Assembly: GCA_039714555.1 (NCBI GenBank)
Contig: JBDLJB010000002.1
Coordinates: forward strand, 96,788-160,787
Reading direction: 5' to 3'
Length of the DNA: 64,000 nucleotides
DNA from: Namhaeicola sp039714555
GTDB taxonomy: Bacteria > Bacteroidota > Bacteroidia > Flavobacteriales > Flavobacteriaceae
In this document: one piece after another, positions 50,956 to 59,854 of the stretch
Layout: each line of letters starts with the position of its first letter
Numbering within the stretch: the first letter of the stretch is position 1
Program-made: the position numbers and the translations under genes
The notes under the pieces: model-generated
Told to the model about the DNA's origin: nothing
The model's input: only the letters and a program-made list of their open reading frames with translations
Databases searched by the model: none

Positions 50956-51822
50956 TTATTCATCAACAACTATTGCGATTTTAGTACCATCCGGACTAAC
51001 AACTAAACGAGTAATATTTTTTAAAGGAAGATCACTTTCGATAGTTATTTCTTTCCAATCTTTATCTTCATGAGGTTTAAACTTAAAGATCTTAGCATCT
51101 TTAGCCATTAAAATGCTACCATCAAGTGTCCATGTTAGATCTTCTGATCCTTCAATTGGATCTGTTATGAAGGTTGTTTCACTATTGATGGGATTTAGAG
51201 AATAGATCTCGGGTGTTTCATGACTTTTACTTATAAAGCTAATTAGATCAGTATCTGGAATTTTTTGAAAAGACCTGCCAATTTTTTGTTGTGCAGGATA
51301 TCTAATTTTATATTTAAAATTATTTACTTGTAAAGATTCAAGATCACCTAAAACAAATAGTATAACTGATTTGTTATCAAACCAAATATAATAACCCACT
51401 TTTAAGTTAGGAATCAACACTAAAGGTTCTTTATTTTTATAAGAATATTTATATAATAGTTGAGAGCCATCCTCATTTAATCTTATACATGAAAAATACT
51501 TCTTTTTTTTAGGTATTGAAGCAGGAGAGAATTCATTACCCTCAGTATTTGTTAGCCATGATCTAAATCCAAATTCTATGTCGTATAAGGCTATATCAGT
51601 TTGACCATTTCTATTTGATGAAAATAATATAGAGGTACCGTCATCTGTAAAGGAAGGTTGGTTGTCATAACCTTCGTTATCCGATATATTTATAGGATTG
51701 GTGAGGGTATAATTATGATCTGTTTTGTTTAGTTCAAACAGATAAATTTCGGTTGCTTCTTGTGGAAAAGTTATTGTACAGACAAAAAGCATCAAAAATG
51801 AGGGAATAATTTTTAAATGCAT
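50956..51822 (-). CDS. TolB-like PD40 beta-propeller protein
   Basis: A 288-residue exported protein (signal peptide FLMLFVCTITFPQ). It contains PD40/WD40-like blades such as NQPSFTDDGTSILFSSNRNGQTDIALYD, and later LTWTLDGSILMAKD and RLVVSPDGTKIAIVVDE. The Ser-Asn-Arg-Asn-Gly signature is that of TolB-type propellers. It is probably periplasmic and binds a protein or glycan; no catalytic residues are seen. It is a single gene with its own promoter, converging on the CCC-motif gene. Confidence 0.8.
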   Translation of the reverse strand: MHLKIIPSFLMLFVCTITFPQEATEIYLFELNKTDHNYTLTNPINISDNEGYDNQPSFTDDGTSILFSSNRNGQTDIALYDIEFGFRSWLTNTEGNEFSPASIPKKKKYFSCIRLNEDGSQLLYKYSYKNKEPLVLIPNLKVGYYIWFDNKSVILFVLGDLESLQVNNFKYKIRYPAQQKIGRSFQKIPDTDLISFISKSHETPEIYSLNPINSETTFITDPIEGSEDLTWTLDGSILMAKDAKIFKFKPHEDKDWKEITIESDLPLKNITRLVVSPDGTKIAIVVDE

Positions 51823-51851
51823 CTACAAAATATTTAAGCTATCTTAAGTAA

Positions 51852-51880
51852 CAAAGATAGAATTAAAAAATTGGATTCAA
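51852..51880 (-). promoter_or_regulatory. Promoter of the PD40 protein gene
   Basis: On the minus strand TTG (51880-51878), 18 bp, then TATCTTTG (51859-51852). Box sequences fit the Bacteroidota consensus; the spacer is one base short of the usual 19-21. The leader is ~25 nt. Confidence 0.5.
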
Positions 51881-51980
51881 TAATACTTTGTATTAAAAGT
51901 ATGTTTATAAATTATTTTTTAACAAAAAAATAATATTTGTATATTGAAAAAATTATTAATCAACCTAAAAATATAAATTT

Positions 51981-53324
51981 ATGAAAAAATTATTTTTACT
52001 ATCATTTTTATCTTTTATGTTTTTTATTTCTTGTGAAACAGAAATGATAGATGAAACCAGTACTCTTGATCAATCAATAGACTTGAGTAAGAGTTCTTCA
52101 AACAATTCTTTTATGGTAATTTCAAAATCAGAAACTTTATCAAAGGATTTAGAAAAATCATTAAGTAAAATCGGAAAAGTAACCAATACAATTCCTGAAA
52201 TTGGTATTGCAGTTGTGAAATCAGATGATCCAAATTTTGAAAAAAATGTTGCAAAATTAGCAGGTGTAAGATCAGTAGTGCCTGATTTAACAGTAAATTG
52301 GTTAGAACCTCTTGATGTAGATCCTTTTGCAAACCCTGTTAGTATTGGTAGTGATGAGCCTTTTTTCCCATATTTATGGGGGATGGATGCCATTGATGCC
52401 CCTGAAGCATGGAATGAAGGGCAAACAGGAGAAGGTGTTAAAGTAGCTGTTTTAGATAGTGGTATTGACCCAACTCACCCAGATTTAGCCCCTAATATAA
52501 ATGCTGATTTGTCAGCTTCATTTGTGCCAGGAGAAGATTGGGCTGTGCAACCAGGTTTTTATTTTAACCATGGAACACATGTAGCAGGAACTATTGCTGC
52601 TGCCGACAATGAATTTGGTGTAATTGGAGTAGCTCCAGAAGCAGAAATAGTTGCTGTTAAGGTTTTATCTGAATTTACAGGTTCAGGTTCTTTTAGTGGT
52701 ATAAATGAAGGTATCGTATATGCAGCAAATATTAATGCTGATGTAATTAATATGAGTTTGGGAGCTGCCTTTTACAAAAATGGACAATATGCTCAAGAAT
52801 TTATTCACGCACAGCAAAGAGCTATAGATTATGCTTATAAAAAAGGTGTTGCAATAATCACATCTGCTGGTAATCATAATATGAATGCAGATGGAAACAG
52901 ATCTATCATAGTTGTTCCCGCTGATTTAAACAATGTTATTTCAGTATCTGCAACAGCTCCTTTTGCATGGGCATTTGATCAAACAACTAATCTGGATGAA
53001 CCTGCATCATATACTAATACTGGAAGATCACTGGTTGATGTAGCAGCACCAGGTGGAGATTTTGATTCACCTTATAATTTTTGGTGGTATGATATGGTTT
53101 TGAGTACCATTCCTGGTGGTTGGTCATGGTCTGCAGGAACAAGTATGGCATCGCCACATGTTGCAGGTGTAGCTGCTTTAATTATTGGTAAAAATGGTGC
53201 AGAAATGGATCCGCATGAAGTAGAAAAACAACTATTAAAATCTGCTGATAAAATTGATACCAATGGCAATAGCTTATTCTACGGAAAAGGTCGTGTGAAT
53301 GCTTTTAGAGCTGTAACTGAATAA
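51981..53324 (+). CDS. Subtilisin-like (S8) serine protease lipoprotein
   Basis: A 447-residue exported protease. A lipoprotein signal (FLSFMFFISC, Cys18) is followed by an I9-like propeptide (about 40-105) and the S8 catalytic domain with Asp (AVLDSGIDPTHPDL), His (NHGTHVAGTIAA), oxyanion Asn (ITSAGNHN) and Ser (GTSMASPHVAGVAAL), all intact. There is no Por-secretion C-terminal domain, in keeping with a cell-attached enzyme. It is a single gene ending at a strong terminator. Confidence 0.92.
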   Translation: MKKLFLLSFLSFMFFISCETEMIDETSTLDQSIDLSKSSSNNSFMVISKSETLSKDLEKSLSKIGKVTNTIPEIGIAVVKSDDPNFEKNVAKLAGVRSVVPDLTVNWLEPLDVDPFANPVSIGSDEPFFPYLWGMDAIDAPEAWNEGQTGEGVKVAVLDSGIDPTHPDLAPNINADLSASFVPGEDWAVQPGFYFNHGTHVAGTIAAADNEFGVIGVAPEAEIVAVKVLSEFTGSGSFSGINEGIVYAANINADVINMSLGAAFYKNGQYAQEFIHAQQRAIDYAYKKGVAIITSAGNHNMNADGNRSIIVVPADLNNVISVSATAPFAWAFDQTTNLDEPASYTNTGRSLVDVAAPGGDFDSPYNFWWYDMVLSTIPGGWSWSAGTSMASPHVAGVAALIIGKNGAEMDPHEVEKQLLKSADKIDTNGNSLFYGKGRVNAFRAVTE

Positions 53325-53342
53325 ATTAAATTTCAAACAATC

Positions 53343-53371
53343 AAAAAATCCCGCTTTTAGCGGGATTTTTT
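53343..53371. terminator. Bidirectional Rho-independent terminator
   Basis: The stem AAAAAATCCCGC / GCGGGATTTTTT (12 bp) with loop TTTTA, between the convergent protease and acyl-CoA dehydrogenase genes. A-run and T-run flanks let it act on both strands. Confidence 0.9.
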
Positions 53372-53393
53372 ATTAAATATTGTTAGTCAGATA

Positions 53394-55187
53394 TTAAAAA
53401 CAATATTTATTTTCTTCAATTACTTTTTCTGCAATTGCTTTACGTAATGCAATGGCATTAGGCATGTTGGTGTATTTTGTAAAACGTTTTAAGCCCATTA
53501 ACATCATACGTTGTTCATCTCCATCGGCAAAATAAGTAATGGCTTCTTTTCCTTTTTCACTAATGGTATTAACAGCATTATACAAACTTAATTTTGCCAG
53601 TTGAATTTGTGTTTCAGCTTCTTTTTCAGAAGTCATTTTGGCAACTTTTTCTGCTTTTAAAATTGCACTTTCGGCCATATAGATCTCTATCATTACTTCT
53701 GCAGCAGCTAAGATCAATTGTTGGTGTTTGTCTAACTCCATACCAAAGGTTTGAACAGCTTTACCTGAGATCATTAAAAATGCTTTTTTCAATTTAGCGA
53801 TCATTTCTTTTTCTTCTGAAAACAATTCAGAATAATCAGGTGTGTCAAAAGAAGGTATTCCCATTAAGCTTTTACCTACTTCTGTTGCAGGGGTAATCAA
53901 ATCGATACTACCTTTAAAAGCTTTTTTAAGTAGCATACCCACTGTGAGTAATCTGTTAATTTCATTGGTACCTTCATAAATTCTGGTAATTCTGGCATCT
54001 CTCCAGGCAGATTCCATAGGTGTATCTTTAGAGAATCCCATACCACCAAAAATTTGTATGCCTTCATCAGAAACAATTTGAGAAGTTTCAGAAGCATAAA
54101 CCTTTAAAATAGCAGCTTCAATAGCATATTCGCTAAATGCTTCTAATTCAGCTTCTTGGTGAGATTTTCCATCAGCTAAAAGCGCATCAATATAATTTTG
54201 AATGTCTTTAGCAGCTCTATAAGTACCGGCATCACTGGCGAAAGTACGTACACTCATCTCAGCAAGTTTTGCCTGGATAGCACCAAATTGAGCTATTGGT
54301 GTTTTAAATTGAATTCGTTCATTGGCATAATTAACAGATGCAGTGATAATTCTTCTACTGGCATCTAAACAGGCAACAGCTAATTTAATTCTACCAACAT
54401 TTAACGAGTTTAATGCTATTTTAAATCCTTTTCCTCTTTTAGAGAGCATATTTTCAATAGGAATCTTAGTATCACTAAAAAACATTTGTCTTGTTGATGA
54501 AGATTTGATGCCCAATTTATCTTCTTCTTCTCCAAAAGTTACTCCATTCGGGTTTTCTTTATCGTATTCTAAAATAAATGCAGTAATATTTTTATCGTCT
54601 TCTATTCTGGCAAAAACAATAAATATTTCTGCAAATCCGGCATTAGAGATCCACATTTTTTGACCATTGATCAAATAATGTTTACCATCTTTGGTTAAAG
54701 TAGCTGTAGTTTTACCAGAATTGGCATCACTACCTGCTTCTGGTTCTGTTAAACAATAAGCTCCAAATTTTTCACCAGCTGTAAGTGCCGGTAAATATTT
54801 TTGTTTTTGTTCTTCCGTTCCGTATAAAAAAATTGGCATAGTACCTATACCTGTATGCGCACCAAATGCAGTTGCAATTGACCCAGTTGCAGCCGACATA
54901 TAATCGGTTACCAACATTGTTGATACAAATCCCATACCCATTCCGCCATATTGCTCAGGTATTGATATTCCTAAAAAGCCCATTTCGCCAACTTGCTTCA
55001 TTATACTTTCGGTTAATGCATAATCTTTATTTTCAAATTGTTCTTTTTTTGGCCAAACTTCTCGGTCAATAAATTCTTTAACCGATTCTTTCATCATTAT
55101 ATGTTCTTCTGTAAATTCTTCAGTGATGAAAATATCTTCACTTTTTACTTCTTTTATTAAATATTCGCCTCCTTTTATTGTTTTCAT
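53394..55187 (-). CDS. fadE: Acyl-CoA dehydrogenase, long form
   Basis: A 597-residue flavoprotein that makes the first double bond in fatty-acyl-CoA beta-oxidation. The core is complete: AYCLTEPEAGSDANS, WISNAGFAEIFIVFARI, the C-terminal IFGGMGFSKDTPMESAWRDARITRIYEGTNEI (read in parts), with the catalytic Glu in YEGTNE. A C-terminal extension of ~150 residues is typical of Bacteroidota members. It is last in the marR-fadN-fadA-fadE operon, matching the fadNAE order of Bacillus subtilis. The symbol is by family and context. Confidence 0.9.
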   Translation of the reverse strand: MKTIKGGEYLIKEVKSEDIFITEEFTEEHIMMKESVKEFIDREVWPKKEQFENKDYALTESIMKQVGEMGFLGISIPEQYGGMGMGFVSTMLVTDYMSAATGSIATAFGAHTGIGTMPIFLYGTEEQKQKYLPALTAGEKFGAYCLTEPEAGSDANSGKTTATLTKDGKHYLINGQKMWISNAGFAEIFIVFARIEDDKNITAFILEYDKENPNGVTFGEEEDKLGIKSSSTRQMFFSDTKIPIENMLSKRGKGFKIALNSLNVGRIKLAVACLDASRRIITASVNYANERIQFKTPIAQFGAIQAKLAEMSVRTFASDAGTYRAAKDIQNYIDALLADGKSHQEAELEAFSEYAIEAAILKVYASETSQIVSDEGIQIFGGMGFSKDTPMESAWRDARITRIYEGTNEINRLLTVGMLLKKAFKGSIDLITPATEVGKSLMGIPSFDTPDYSELFSEEKEMIAKLKKAFLMISGKAVQTFGMELDKHQQLILAAAEVMIEIYMAESAILKAEKVAKMTSEKEAETQIQLAKLSLYNAVNTISEKGKEAITYFADGDEQRMMLMGLKRFTKYTNMPNAIALRKAIAEKVIEENKYCF

Positions 55188-55229
55188 TTTTATAATGTTT
55201 AATTTACTTTTATTTGATTAAGTATAGTT

Positions 55230-56414
55230 TTATTTAAGAAGTTCAAAAACACCTGCAGCACCTTGTCCGGTTCCAACACACATGGTTACTACGCCGTATT
55301 TATTATTTCTTCTACGCATTTCGTTAAATAATTGTACAGATAATTTCGCTCCTGTACAACCTAAAGGGTGACCCAAAGAAATTGCACCACCATTTACATT
55401 TACGATATCTTGATTTAGATCGAGTTCTTTGAGTACAGCCAATGATTGAGAGGCAAAGGCTTCATTTAGTTCAAATAATTCAATATCGTTTTGTTTTAAT
55501 CCTGCTTTTTCTAATGCTTTTGGGATTGCTTTAACAGGTCCAATGCCCATAATGCGAGGTTCAACGCCTACAGCAGCATAAGATACCATTCTGGCAATTG
55601 GTTCTAGATTTAATTCTTTTACCATATCCTCGCTCATAACCAACACAAATGCTGCTCCATCACTCATTTGAGAGGAATTTCCCGCAGTTACACTTCCGCC
55701 TTGAGCGAAAACAGGGCGTAATTTAGCTAAAGCCTCTTTTGAAGTTCCTCTTCTCGGGCCTTCATCTGTATCTATAACATATTCCTTGCTTTGTTTTTTA
55801 CCATTGTTATCCATATATATTTGTTCAACTGTAATTGGAACAATGTCATCTTTAAAAGTGCCATTATCAATAGCTTTTAATGATTTCATATGCGAATTAT
55901 AAGAAAATTCATCCTGATCTTCTCGAGAAATTTTAAATTGATGTGCTACAGCTTCGGCAGTTAATCCCATACCCCAATAATAGTCTTCATGACCTTCTTT
56001 AGCGGTTTTGTAATTGGGTACAGGTCGATAACCTCCCATAGGAATATAACTCATGCTTTCAACTCCACCTGCTATTATGCAATCGGCCATACCCGATTGA
56101 ATTTTAGCAGCGGCAATACTAATTGTTTCTAAACCTGATGCACAGTAACGATTTACAGTTACCCCTGCAACACTAGTGGTTTTTAATCCCATTAATGATA
56201 TTAATCTACCTATGTTTAAACCTTGTTCGGCTTCCGGCATTGCATTACCAACAATTACATCATCAATTCGTTCTTTGTCTAGTTGGGGTACTGTTTTTAA
56301 TAAATGCTCTATGGTTTCTGCAGCAAGCTCATCAGGTCGCTTGAAACGAAAAACACCTCTGGGTGCTTTACCTACTGCTGTTCTAAATCCTTGTACTATA
56401 TATGCTGTTTTCAT
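55230..56414 (-). CDS. fadA: Acetyl-CoA acyltransferase (3-ketoacyl-CoA thiolase)
   Basis: A 394-residue thiolase closing the beta-oxidation cycle. The nucleophile Cys lies in VNRYCASGLETI (~residue 91), the catalytic His in GHPLGCTGA and the second Cys in MCVGTGQGAAGVFE. It lies 42 bp upstream of the acyl-CoA dehydrogenase gene. In front of it is the four-helix-bundle cassette, whose left inverted repeat ends 20 bp before its ATG, so it probably relies on read-through from marR-fadN. Confidence 0.93.
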   Translation of the reverse strand: MKTAYIVQGFRTAVGKAPRGVFRFKRPDELAAETIEHLLKTVPQLDKERIDDVIVGNAMPEAEQGLNIGRLISLMGLKTTSVAGVTVNRYCASGLETISIAAAKIQSGMADCIIAGGVESMSYIPMGGYRPVPNYKTAKEGHEDYYWGMGLTAEAVAHQFKISREDQDEFSYNSHMKSLKAIDNGTFKDDIVPITVEQIYMDNNGKKQSKEYVIDTDEGPRRGTSKEALAKLRPVFAQGGSVTAGNSSQMSDGAAFVLVMSEDMVKELNLEPIARMVSYAAVGVEPRIMGIGPVKAIPKALEKAGLKQNDIELFELNEAFASQSLAVLKELDLNQDIVNVNGGAISLGHPLGCTGAKLSVQLFNEMRRRNNKYGVVTMCVGTGQGAAGVFELLK

Positions 56415-56430
56415 TTTTATTTAATAGGTG

Positions 56431-56808
56431 TTAGATGTTAGTATTGAGTATTGAGATTTCTTCAAGTTTTTTTTGAAATGAATAATTCATTTTTTGAATT
56501 TCAATTATTAATGAAATTATAGGATCAATTTTATTTTTAGGAATTAAATTAAATTCTGTAGTTAAGATCAATTGATTTTGAAGTTCATAAGACGAACCGT
56601 TTTCAATACTCAAGAAATATTTAAATTCTTTATTTGAGCTTCGTCCGGCACCTTCTGCAATATTTGAAGGTATTGAGACTACACTTCTTTTAATTTGAGA
56701 AAATAATCCATATTTTTCATCAGATGGAAGAAATACAATTAATCTGTAAACTAATTTTGTTAGTTCAATAGACTTTTTCCATATTTTAAGATCTTCAACT
56801 TTATGCAT
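56431..56808 (-). CDS. Four-helix bundle protein (23S rRNA intervening-sequence type)
   Basis: A 125-residue protein of the S23/IVP family: MHKVEDLKIWKKSIELTKLVY, PSDEKYGLFSQIKRSVVSIPSNIAEGAGRSSNKEFKYFL (read in parts) and a final Lys/Glu helix. Relatives occur in 23S rRNA intervening sequences and as free genes; their role is unclear. The gene splits the fatty-acid operon and lies between 17-bp inverted repeats, so it looks like an inserted cassette. Its last codons (EISILNTNI) are encoded by the left repeat. Confidence 0.88.
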   Translation of the reverse strand: MHKVEDLKIWKKSIELTKLVYRLIVFLPSDEKYGLFSQIKRSVVSIPSNIAEGAGRSSNKEFKYFLSIENGSSYELQNQLILTTEFNLIPKNKIDPIISLIIEIQKMNYSFQKKLEEISILNTNI

Positions 56809-56837
56809 AATTTATCTGATTACTCAATACTAATATC
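56434..56837. mobile_element. Four-helix-bundle cassette bounded by 17-bp inverted repeats
   Basis: GATGTTAGTATTGAGTA (56434-56450, plus) and GATATTAGTATTGAGTA (56821-56837, minus) match at 16 of 17 bases and point inward, enclosing the four-helix-bundle gene. The segment lies between fadN (repeat 6 bp from its stop) and fadA (20 bp from its start). There is no transposase. The structure suggests a small non-autonomous mobile cassette. Confidence 0.6.
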
Positions 56838-56843
56838 TCAAAT

Positions 56844-59249
56844 TTAGTTTCTTAAAGGTTTTCCTGTTTTTAAAGTATGTTCAATGCGTTCTAAAGTTTT
56901 ACGTTCGGCTAATAGCGATAAGAATACCTCACGTTCCAGATCTAATAAATATTGTTCACTTACTTCAGTAGGTTCTGAAAGATCTCCACCTGCCATTACA
57001 TATCCTAATTTATTTGCTATTTTTTGGTCGTGTTCTGAAGCGTATCTTCCACTTACTAAGCTATCGGTTCCAACCATAAACATTCCTAAAGCTTGTTGTC
57101 CTAACACTTTGACTTTTTGAGGTGCCGGTTGCGTATAACCATCTTCTAACATTTGTATCGCATATTTTTTAGCTGTAGCAATTTGGCGATCGGCATTAAC
57201 AACAACAATATCTTTACTGTGTTGGAAATAACCTAAATCATACGCTTCATATGCTGATGTGGCAACTTTTGCCATTGCAATATTGATAAAAACATCACGT
57301 AATCGATTTAACTTTACATCATCTTTTACCCAAAGATCAGCAACTCTTTTTGCCATCTCTTTACTTCCTCCACCACCGGGTATTAATCCTACACCAAATT
57401 CAACCAAACCAATATAGGTTTCTGCAGCTGCCACTACTTTGTCGGCATGTAAGCTCAATTCACAACCTCCACCAAATGTCATTCCTCTTGGTGTTATAAA
57501 AGTTGGAACAGAAGAATAACGCATTCTCATTACAGTATCTTGAAAGTATTTGATTGCCATGTTTAATTCGTCATATTCCTGTTCAATGGCAAGCATGAAT
57601 ACCATTGCTAAATTGGCTCCTACAGAATAATTTGCTGCCTGATTACCTAAAATTACAGCTTCGTATTCTTGTTCGGCTAAATCGATTCCTTTGTTGATTG
57701 CTTGTAGAACTCCACCTCCAAGGGTATTCATTTTCGACTGAAATTCAACGTTTAAAACACCATCACCTAAATGTTGAATAGAAGCGTCACTATTACTCCA
57801 AATTGTTTTAGCTTCACGAATATTATCTAAGATAATAAAGGCATCCTGTCCCGGAATTTTAACTTGGGTTTTGCTTGGAATATCATAATAATATTTAGCA
57901 CCCTCTTTTACAGTGTAAAATGATTTATTATTTTTTTTGAGCATTTCAGTAATCCATTTGGCTACTTCATATCCTTCATCTTCCATTATTTTGATTCCAT
58001 CTTCAATACCAATAGCATCCCAAATTTGAAAAGGACCGTGTTCCCAACCAAATCCGGCTTTCATTGCATCATCAATTCTGTATAATTCATCTGAAATTTC
58101 AGGAATCCTGTTTTGTACATAGCCAAACATTGCTGCAAAATTTTTGCGATAAAATTCTCCTGCTTTATCTTTTCCTTTTGCCAATACTTTAAAACGATCG
58201 ATAACTTTATCAATATTTTTTGTTGTTTCAAGTGTTGGAAACTTAACTTTTTTAGAAGGGCGATATTCAAGTGAATTGAGATCTAATCCTAAAATTTGTT
58301 TTTTTCCTTTATCATCAACCGTTTTTTTATAAAAACCTTGTTTGGTTTTACTACCCAACCATTTATTATCCATCATAGTTTGAATAAATTCAGGTAGTTT
58401 GAAAAGGTCATGTGCTTCATCTTTAGGAACATTATCATATAAACCTTTTGCAACATGTACCAAAGTATCTAAACCAACTACATCAACTGTACGGAAAGTT
58501 GCAGATTTTGGCCGACCGATAACCGGACCGGTAAGTTTATCAACTTCTTCAACAGTTAATCCCATTTCTTTTACTGCATGAAATAAACTCATAATACCAA
58601 AAATCCCTATTCTATTTCCAATAAAAGCAGGTGTATCTTTTGCAAGAACTGAAGTTTTTCCTAAGAATTTTTCACCGTACATCATTAAAAAGTCAGTTAC
58701 ATCAGGATCACAATTAGGGCCAGGAATAACTTCAAATAATTTTAAATAACGAGGAGGATTAAAAAAGTGAGTTACTGCAAAATGTTTTTGAAAATCTTCA
58801 CTTCTGTCTTCATTCATGAATTTTATCGGAATTCCAGAAGTATTTGAAGTAATTAAAGTACCTTTTGTTCGGTATTTTTCAATATTTTCGAAAACTTGTT
58901 TTTTAATATCAAGTCTTTCGATCACAACTTCAATTACCCAATCAACATCTTTTATTTTATGAAGATCATCATCAAGATTACCTGTAGTAATTCTTGAAGC
59001 GAATTTTTGATTGTAGATAGGAGAGGGTTTTGATTTTAATGATGCTTTTAAACTATCATTAACTATACGATTCCTAACAATGGGACTTTCCAGAGTTAGC
59101 CCTTTTGTTTCTTCTTGTTTGTTCAACTCTCGTGGAACAATATCTAATAATAACACTTCAACGCCAATATTGGCAAAGTGACATGCAATTCCCGATCCCA
59201 TTATTCCGGAACCTATAACTGCTACTTTTTTAATTGATCTTTTTTTCAC
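56844..59249 (-). CDS. fadN: 3-hydroxyacyl-CoA dehydrogenase / enoyl-CoA hydratase (FadN type)
   Basis: An 801-residue bifunctional beta-oxidation enzyme. The N-terminal Rossmann domain (GSGIMGSGIACHFANIG) and the HAD core (ITSNTSGIP, HFFNPPRYLKLFEV) precede the C-terminal enoyl-CoA hydratase-like domain (about 480-700: PGQDAFIILDNIREAKT, FGGGCELSLHADKVVAAAETYIGLVEFG). This order, dehydrogenase first and hydratase last, is that of FadN rather than of E. coli FadB. It starts 33 bp after marR in the operon. The fadA gene follows across the four-helix-bundle cassette. Confidence 0.9.
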   Translation of the reverse strand: MKKRSIKKVAVIGSGIMGSGIACHFANIGVEVLLLDIVPRELNKQEETKGLTLESPIVRNRIVNDSLKASLKSKPSPIYNQKFASRITTGNLDDDLHKIKDVDWVIEVVIERLDIKKQVFENIEKYRTKGTLITSNTSGIPIKFMNEDRSEDFQKHFAVTHFFNPPRYLKLFEVIPGPNCDPDVTDFLMMYGEKFLGKTSVLAKDTPAFIGNRIGIFGIMSLFHAVKEMGLTVEEVDKLTGPVIGRPKSATFRTVDVVGLDTLVHVAKGLYDNVPKDEAHDLFKLPEFIQTMMDNKWLGSKTKQGFYKKTVDDKGKKQILGLDLNSLEYRPSKKVKFPTLETTKNIDKVIDRFKVLAKGKDKAGEFYRKNFAAMFGYVQNRIPEISDELYRIDDAMKAGFGWEHGPFQIWDAIGIEDGIKIMEDEGYEVAKWITEMLKKNNKSFYTVKEGAKYYYDIPSKTQVKIPGQDAFIILDNIREAKTIWSNSDASIQHLGDGVLNVEFQSKMNTLGGGVLQAINKGIDLAEQEYEAVILGNQAANYSVGANLAMVFMLAIEQEYDELNMAIKYFQDTVMRMRYSSVPTFITPRGMTFGGGCELSLHADKVVAAAETYIGLVEFGVGLIPGGGGSKEMAKRVADLWVKDDVKLNRLRDVFINIAMAKVATSAYEAYDLGYFQHSKDIVVVNADRQIATAKKYAIQMLEDGYTQPAPQKVKVLGQQALGMFMVGTDSLVSGRYASEHDQKIANKLGYVMAGGDLSEPTEVSEQYLLDLEREVFLSLLAERKTLERIEHTLKTGKPLRN

Positions 59250-59282
59250 ACGGATAAAATTTAGTTTTATTTATAAATTGAC

Positions 59283-59741
59283 TTATTTTTTTAGACGAAC
59301 ATCAGCTTTAAAAATTTCTTTTTGACTTAGTAATTTATTGATCAAATCAGTTACTTCAAAAAAATGTTCTAATTTTTCTTCAGAAATATTTTCTTTTATT
59401 TTATTGTTAAATTGTAATACAGAATTCTTAGAAATTTCGCGCTTTTCTTTACCAAAATCTGTTAATTTAACAAATACACTACGACCATCTTCAGGATTTT
59501 TTTCTCTATAGATAAGACCCTTTTCTTCCATATTGTTCAATATTCTGGATAAGCTTGTAGCTTCCATTCCCATTAATGGTCCTAAAGAAGTTGATGGTGT
59601 ACCTTTTTCATAATCAATATATAGTAAAGCCATTGCTGTAGCCATTGTAGTATCATGTTTTAATGCCTGTTCATTATAGGATTTTGCAACAGCTTGCCAG
59701 GTTGCTCTCAATGCATGATCAATGGTTTTAACTTTCTCCAT
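59283..59741 (-). CDS. MarR-family regulator of the beta-oxidation operon
   Basis: A 152-residue winged-helix regulator. The DNA-binding part shows GMEATSLSRILNNMEEKGLIYREKNPEDGRSVFVKLTDFG (helix-turn-helix plus wing with the DGRSV signature), flanked by helices for dimerisation. As first gene of the fad operon with an 18-bp palindrome just upstream, it most likely represses itself and the operon, with acyl-CoA as a plausible ligand (inferred). The start at 59741 agrees with the conserved opening MEKVKTIDHALRATWQAV. Confidence 0.9.
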   Translation of the reverse strand: MEKVKTIDHALRATWQAVAKSYNEQALKHDTTMATAMALLYIDYEKGTPSTSLGPLMGMEATSLSRILNNMEEKGLIYREKNPEDGRSVFVKLTDFGKEKREISKNSVLQFNNKIKENISEEKLEHFFEVTDLINKLLSQKEIFKADVRLKK

Positions 59742-59745
59742 CTTT

Positions 59746-59753
59746 CAAAGATA
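59746..59753 (-). promoter_or_regulatory. Candidate -7 box of the marR-fad operon
   Basis: On the minus strand TATCTTTG (TAnnTTTG), only four bases before the marR ATG. The palindrome at 59762-59779 would cover the -33 side of this promoter. A transcript from it would be leaderless or nearly so. Confidence 0.45.
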
Positions 59754-59761
59754 TAAAAAAA

Positions 59762-59779
59762 TACTATGCATGCATAGTA
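59762..59779. promoter_or_regulatory. Probable MarR operator, perfect 18-bp palindrome
   Basis: TACTATGCATGCATAGTA reads the same on both strands. It lies 21 bp upstream of marR, in the divergent region facing the unknown gene at 59855, and would overlap the promoter of the fad operon. Long perfect palindromes at this place are typical MarR sites. Confidence 0.75.
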
Positions 59780-59854
59780 AAATTAAAAAAAATATTTTTT
59801 ATCCAATAAGTTATTTGTATTTTTAAATCGAAAATAAATTTAAAGCTAGATAAT

